NCBI GenBank assembly: GCA_027005175.1
Contig: JALTMC010000088.1
Span: forward strand, 1-7,877
Source: Myxococcales bacterium
Lineage (GTDB): Bacteria > Myxococcota_C > UBA6777
DNA length: 7,877 bases
Direction of reading: 5' to 3'
A program made the translations under genes and the position numbers. Below are positions 4,072 to 7,877 of the stretch, piece by piece (the stretch's first letter is position 1; each line of letters opens with the position of its first letter). Below the pieces are notes generated by a model. The model was not told where the DNA came from. It made no database searches and worked only from the letters and a program-made list of their open reading frames with translations.

Positions 4072-6624
4072 GTGCCATCGATAGAGCAATATATTTCCGC
4101 AGAAGCTTGTGAAAAAATGCGAAGTGCCATCGCTGATGCAGGTGGCAACGAAGTCTTCTTTGTAGGCAGACCGAACGATAAGGGTTGCATTCACCAGGTC
4201 AAAGTTGTCTGCCGTGGAGGACCGCGCTCTGTGCTCGTCCTCTTTTCTGTCCCTCAGTACGGCGATGTGGTGATTCACAACCATCCCACAGGGCATCTTT
4301 TACCTTCCTCGGCAGATGAAGACATCGCTCATCGATTTGATGGAAAAGGAGTCGGTTTTTTCATTGTCAACAATGATGTTTCTGAAGTCTATGCCCTGGT
4401 TGAGCCCTTTCGAGAAGAAGAACCTTCTGTCCTCTTGAGCGAAGAGGAGATGGTCCGTGTTCTCGGACCGGAAGGTCCTTTGGCCCAGACTCTGGAAGGG
4501 TATGAAGAACGCAAACAGCAGGTTGGCATGCTGCGCAGTGTTGTTCAGTCGTTTAACCAGGAGGAGGTCCTTATGGTGGAGGCTGGAACAGGCACAGGCA
4601 AGAGTCTCGCATACCTGATCCCAAGCATCTATTGGGCGCGACGCAACCGTAAGCGGGTGCTTGTCTCAACCAACACCATCAATTTGCAGCAACAGATCTA
4701 TGAGAAAGATATCCCCTTTTTGCAGAGAGTTTTAGACGAGCCTTTTGAGGCTGTCTTGGTTAAGGGGCGGCGCAACTACATGTGTCTGCGGAAGCTTGAG
4801 CAACACTCGGCAGATCCACAGTTGTTTCCTGAAGAAGAGCGTGAAGACTTACAGCTCTTGGTGCAGTGGGCCAACCAGACGACAACTGGAGATAAGGCTG
4901 AGCTTACCATGATGCCGAAGGAGGCGGTGTGGTCTACCATTGCCACGGATTCCGACTCCTGCCAGCGCAATCGCTGTGAATTTTATCGCAGTTGTTTTTA
5001 TTATATCGCTCGTCGCAGCCAGGCGAAGGCTGATGTCTTGATCACCAATCATCACATCTTGTTTGCGGATCTTTCGTTGCGAGAGGCGTCCAACAATTAC
5101 CATGCCGCCGCCTTGTTACCTCCCTATCATCGCGTTGTGATGGACGAGGCACACAATGTCGAAGATGCTGCCAGCTCTTTCCTCGGGAGTCAGATCACAA
5201 AGTTGGGTGTGTTGCGGGCGTTGGGGATCTTGTATCGAACGACCCGTCGGCGTCAGGAAGGAGGTTTGTTGCTGCAGGTGGCCGCTATGCTGTTGCACGC
5301 TCACCAATCTGTTCGCCTCTCTGACGTTTTGCGTCAACAGATTCTAGAGACCATTCTTCCAACGGTTCGTCGTCAGCGGCAGCGAGCAGGATGGTTTTCG
5401 GAGCAGATGTTCAAGATCATCACAGGAGGTGAAACACAAGAGGAGGGGAGCATTCAAAAGGTTCGAGTGACAGAGTCTTTTATTCAGCGAGGGCCTTGGA
5501 AGGGGCTACAGGAGCTAGGGCAAGATTGGGCTGATGAGCTTCGAGGATTGGTTCATGAGATGTCTCGGATGCTCCGTCGCCTCGAAGATGCAACAAGTCG
5601 GCAGGCTCGTAAATTCTCCGGCCCTCTCATGGATATGGAAGGTGCTGTGTCTCGACTGAGCGGAGCTGCGAGTACTCTTGATCACTTTTTCAAGCCCAAA
5701 GAGGATGACCAACCCTCCCAACGAGACGACTTGGTGCGTTGGTTTGAGATCAATCATCGTGATCAAGGTCAGATCAAATTGCAAACAGCACCATTGGAAG
5801 TTGGTCCGTCGATGCATCAGATGATGTATGAACGATTTCCCGGCGTTGTTTTTACTTCGGCCACCCTCGCTACAGACAAGAAAAATTTTGGTTATTTTGC
5901 GAACCGATTGGGGATCGATGGCTTGCCTGACCAGCGGGTTCAAGATGCGATGTACTCTTCTCCTTTTGCGTATGGAGAGCAGTCACTTATCGGGATTCCT
6001 ACCAATATCCCGGCCCCTTATGAAGCTTCGTTCGAGATGGCGATCTGTGATGTGATTATGGAGGCTTTGCGTATCTCGGAGGGGCGAGCTTTTGTGTTGT
6101 GTACCTCCTTTCACCTGTTGCGGTATCTTTATCAAGAGCTTTCCCCTCGACTTGAGAAGGAGCTTGGTATTCGCTCGTTGCGCCAGGGTGAGGCCCCAAG
6201 ACATGCTTTGCTGCAACAAAAGATCAATGATCCCAAGAGTGTTTTGTTCGGTACAGACTCTTTCTGGGAGGGGGTTGATGTTCCTGGAGACGCTTTGCGC
6301 AACGTGATCCTGACTCGTTTGCCCTTCCGAGTTCCATCCGAACCTTTGATCGAAGCACGAGTGGAAGCGATCGAGGCGAGGGGAGAAAATCCGTTTGCAC
6401 GGTATACGGTACCTGCCGCTACGATTAAATTTAAACAAGGATTTGGGCGATTAATTCGCAGTCGAAGTGACCGTGGAACTGTTTTAATTCTTGATAAACG
6501 TGTGGTTCAGAAGAGCTATGGGAAGAGATTTTTAAACGCGCTTCCTCACGAAAGCCCCCGTTGTGTGGGGTCTGTAGAAGATGTAATGAAAGCCTTCTCA
6601 AGGTTTCATGGTCATTTGTCGTAA
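4072..6624 (+). CDS. dinG: DinG/XPD-family iron-sulfur helicase with N-terminal JAB/JAMM domain
   Basis: DinG-type superfamily 2 helicases unwind DNA and R-loops 5'-3' using ATP and a 4Fe-4S cluster. Counting from GTG 4072 (850 residues), a RadC/JAMM-like domain spans about 1-115. It has Glu27 and the complete metal motif HNHPTGHLLPSSAD (H69, H71, S79, D82). The helicase follows: Q-motif Y144-E145-x-R147-x-Q149; Walker A GTGTGKS (172-178); cluster cysteines C238, C297, C302, C308, whose C-x4-C-x5-C end matches E. coli DinG; DEAH (358-361); TSAT (595-598); GTDSFWEGVD (727-736); and QGFGRLIR (789-796). All catalytic motifs look intact. The part after the JAB domain is about the size of a full DinG (about 716 in E. 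coli), so this is a true addition; Gram-positive DinG proteins instead carry an exonuclease domain there. The frame opens at ATG 3955 (889 residues), but that ATG lies in the proposed -10 box and lacks a ribosome binding site. Whether the JAMM domain cleaves peptides, or only binds DNA or partners, is unknown. Confidence 0.93.
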   Translation: MPSIEQYISAEACEKMRSAIADAGGNEVFFVGRPNDKGCIHQVKVVCRGGPRSVLVLFSVPQYGDVVIHNHPTGHLLPSSADEDIAHRFDGKGVGFFIVNNDVSEVYALVEPFREEEPSVLLSEEEMVRVLGPEGPLAQTLEGYEERKQQVGMLRSVVQSFNQEEVLMVEAGTGTGKSLAYLIPSIYWARRNRKRVLVSTNTINLQQQIYEKDIPFLQRVLDEPFEAVLVKGRRNYMCLRKLEQHSADPQLFPEEEREDLQLLVQWANQTTTGDKAELTMMPKEAVWSTIATDSDSCQRNRCEFYRSCFYYIARRSQAKADVLITNHHILFADLSLREASNNYHAAALLPPYHRVVMDEAHNVEDAASSFLGSQITKLGVLRALGILYRTTRRRQEGGLLLQVAAMLLHAHQSVRLSDVLRQQILETILPTVRRQRQRAGWFSEQMFKIITGGETQEEGSIQKVRVTESFIQRGPWKGLQELGQDWADELRGLVHEMSRMLRRLEDATSRQARKFSGPLMDMEGAVSRLSGAASTLDHFFKPKEDDQPSQRDDLVRWFEINHRDQGQIKLQTAPLEVGPSMHQMMYERFPGVVFTSATLATDKKNFGYFANRLGIDGLPDQRVQDAMYSSPFAYGEQSLIGIPTNIPAPYEASFEMAICDVIMEALRISEGRAFVLCTSFHLLRYLYQELSPRLEKELGIRSLRQGEAPRHALLQQKINDPKSVLFGTDSFWEGVDVPGDALRNVILTRLPFRVPSEPLIEARVEAIEARGENPFARYTVPAATIKFKQGFGRLIRSRSDRGTVLILDKRVVQKSYGKRFLNALPHESPRCVGSVEDVMKAFSRFHGHLS

Positions 6625-6640
6625 GGGTTTGGGTGGTCTA

Positions 6641-6694
6641 CTTGCACGTGGAGAAAGTCTTCTTCAAGTGCTCCTGAAAAGAAGCAGGTGCAAG
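6641..6694 (+). terminator. Imperfect long hairpin after the helicase gene, possible terminator
   Basis: CTTGCAC (6641-6647) pairs with GTGCAAG (6688-6694). Inside it CTTCTTCA can pair with TGAAAAGAAG, with a two-base bulge. A pyrimidine-rich CTTTCTTCTT follows directly. It begins 16 bases after the stop codon, a fitting place. The loops are long and there is no pure T run, so termination strength is doubtful. Confidence 0.3.
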
Positions 6695-6702
6695 CTTTCT
6701 TC

Positions 6703-6731
6703 TTGACAGGTTTTGGGGCCGAAACTATCTT
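6703..6731 (+). promoter_or_regulatory. lon: Predicted sigma70-type promoter for lon
   Basis: TTGACA (6703-6708) is a perfect -35 box. After 17 bases comes TATCTT (6726-6731), matching 4 of 6 positions of the -10 box. Transcription would start near 6738 and give a leader of about 170 bases. I see no CIRCE inverted repeat and no convincing sigma32-type element, so heat-shock control is not supported by sequence. Confidence 0.5.
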
Positions 6732-6793
6732 TGGTAAGCAAGTGGCTGACGCAAAATCAACACCTTCTGTTTTCTTCCCAAAATTTGCTTCTT

Positions 6794-6812
6794 AACAGCT
6801 GTTGCGACAACA
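6794..6812 (+). promoter_or_regulatory. Overlapping palindrome and small hairpin in the lon leader
   Basis: AACAGCTGTT (6794-6803) is a perfect 10-base palindrome. It overlaps a second structure, TGTTG-CGA-CAACA (6800-6812), a 5-base-pair stem with a three-base loop. As RNA the two pairings exclude each other. This could be an operator or a leader structure, or chance; no known riboswitch is recognised. Confidence 0.2.
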
Positions 6813-6894
6813 CTGTGTAGATTGGCTCACTTGGCCAGCTCGTCCAACCCCAGATTCTTCCTCAGAGCCCGGAATGGGTAATAATTCGATGTAA

Positions 6895-6900
6895 GAGGAG
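6895..6900 (+). promoter_or_regulatory. lon: Ribosome binding site of lon
   Basis: GAGGAG lies 8 bases before ATG 6909, a strong Shine-Dalgarno match at good spacing that fixes the lon start. Confidence 0.8.
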
Positions 6901-6908
6901 TTCTCCGT

Positions 6909-7877
6909 ATGACGATAGAGCAACATCAAGCTCTCCCGCTTCTGCCACTTCGCAATGGCGTCTTTTTTCCAGGCGGTGTTATTTCACTGAATGTGGGACG
7001 ACAGAAATCAATTGCGTTGATTAAGGCAGCTGACCCAACAGAAACCATGTTGGCGATTATTACGCAAAAGGATCCTGAGATAGAAGAGCCTCAGGAAGAT
7101 GATCTGTACCGAGTAGGTACTCTGGCTCGTATCCTGAAGATACAAAAGACAGGGCGCAATACTTACAGCTTGATGGTACAGGGTGTCCAGCGTATTTCTC
7201 TCGAAAAAATCATTTCCGATGATCCGTATTGGATGGCGGAAGTAAAGCCCATCGTGGAAGAGCCCGATCATGATGATCTTCAGATTCATGCTCTGGACCA
7301 AACGTTGCGCAAAGTCGCCCGTGAGGTGATGAAGTTGACCCCTGAGTTGCCTCGTGGTTCAGAGAAGATGCTTTCTGATATCAAAGAACCAGGGCAACTG
7401 GCCGATATGATCGCCTCAACACTTGATATCTCTCTCGAAGAGAAGATGAAAGTGCTGAGTACCTTTTCCCTGAAAGATCGACTGGATACAACGCTTGAGA
7501 TGCTCAGTCGGATCAAGGAGGTGTTGTCGGTTCGCAAGGAGATCGAGAATCATCTGCGCGACGATGTGGCCAAGAGCCAGCGTGAGACGATCTTGCGTCA
7601 GCAGTTGAAAGCCATCCAGAAAGAGCTGGGTGAAGATGATTACAAAACAACAGACATCGAGACCCTTGAGAAAAAACTCAAAGAGGCCGACCTGACGGAA
7701 GATGCTCAGGAAATGGCAGATCGTGAGTTGAATCGTTTGCGTGCCATGAACCCTGCTCAAGCCGAGTATATGGTCGCAAAAACCTACTTGGAATGGCTGG
7801 CAAACCTGCCCTGGACAAAAGCGACAGAGGATAATCTTGATCTCGATCGTGTGATGGAAATCCTCAATGAGGATCAT
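6909..7877 (+). CDS. lon: ATP-dependent Lon protease, N-terminal part only (window edge)
   Basis: Lon is a hexameric AAA+ serine protease of the cytoplasm that degrades misfolded and regulatory proteins. The window holds the first 323 codons of about 800. The LON substrate-binding domain opens with ALPLLPLRNGVFFPGGVISL (8-27) and runs to about residue 200. It is followed by the helical neck SVRKEIENHLRDDVAKSQRE and then LRQQLKAIQKELGED, both hallmarks of the family. MNPAQAEYMVAKTYLEWL (from about 279) and LPW (about 297) mark the segment just before the ATPase. The Walker A motif and the Ser-Lys protease dyad lie beyond the right edge and cannot be judged. The gene follows the helicase on the same strand after 284 bases, with its own likely promoter. 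Myxobacteria carry two lon genes, one being the developmental bsgA/lonD; which type this is cannot be told from the fragment. Confidence 0.95.
   Translation, partial: MTIEQHQALPLLPLRNGVFFPGGVISLNVGRQKSIALIKAADPTETMLAIITQKDPEIEEPQEDDLYRVGTLARILKIQKTGRNTYSLMVQGVQRISLEKIISDDPYWMAEVKPIVEEPDHDDLQIHALDQTLRKVAREVMKLTPELPRGSEKMLSDIKEPGQLADMIASTLDISLEEKMKVLSTFSLKDRLDTTLEMLSRIKEVLSVRKEIENHLRDDVAKSQRETILRQQLKAIQKELGEDDYKTTDIETLEKKLKEADLTEDAQEMADRELNRLRAMNPAQAEYMVAKTYLEWLANLPWTKATEDNLDLDRVMEILNEDH

Overview
The window reads as bacterial chromosome of roughly even base composition. It most likely comes from a Gram-negative of the myxobacteria-like, former deltaproteobacterial type. That placement is inference: it rests on two lipoprotein-type genes, one of them an extremely cysteine-rich secreted protein of a style common in those groups, next to housekeeping genes (rsfS, lon). 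No ribosomal RNA or other decisive taxonomic marker is present. I see no tRNA, CRISPR array, insertion sequence or phage gene.

Layout. The left half (1-3810) is read on the minus strand. In transcription order it holds a 643-residue cysteine-rich probable lipoprotein (3810 to 1879), a 286-base gap with a doubtful small ORF, a basic lipoprotein with a polyarginine tail encoded by a 9-base tandem repeat (1592 to 543), and the ribosomal silencing factor gene rsfS (427, running off the left edge). The right half (4072 onward) is read on the plus strand. It holds an XPD/DinG-type iron-sulfur helicase with an N-terminal JAB/JAMM metallopeptidase-like domain (4072-6624), then the first 323 codons of an ATP-dependent Lon protease (6909, running off the right edge).

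The two halves diverge from a compact control region around 3910-3959. There the self-complementary octamer TTGATCAA can supply overlapping -35 elements for two opposite sigma70-type promoters, and a perfect 12-base palindrome fills most of the spacer of the helicase promoter. The proposed -10 element covers the first upstream ATG of the helicase frame, so I place the helicase start at a GTG at 4072, which has a good ribosome binding site.

How the genes might work together: the helicase is a DNA (possibly R-loop) repair or replication-conflict enzyme, Lon degrades damaged or regulatory proteins, and RsfS shuts down ribosomes when nutrients are short. All fit stress or growth-arrest physiology, but nothing shows that they form one pathway. 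The observations most worth following are the JAMM-helicase fusion, the C9 homopolymer early in the cysteine-rich gene (a possible phase-variation switch), the polyarginine repeat tail, and the shared divergent promoter with its palindrome.
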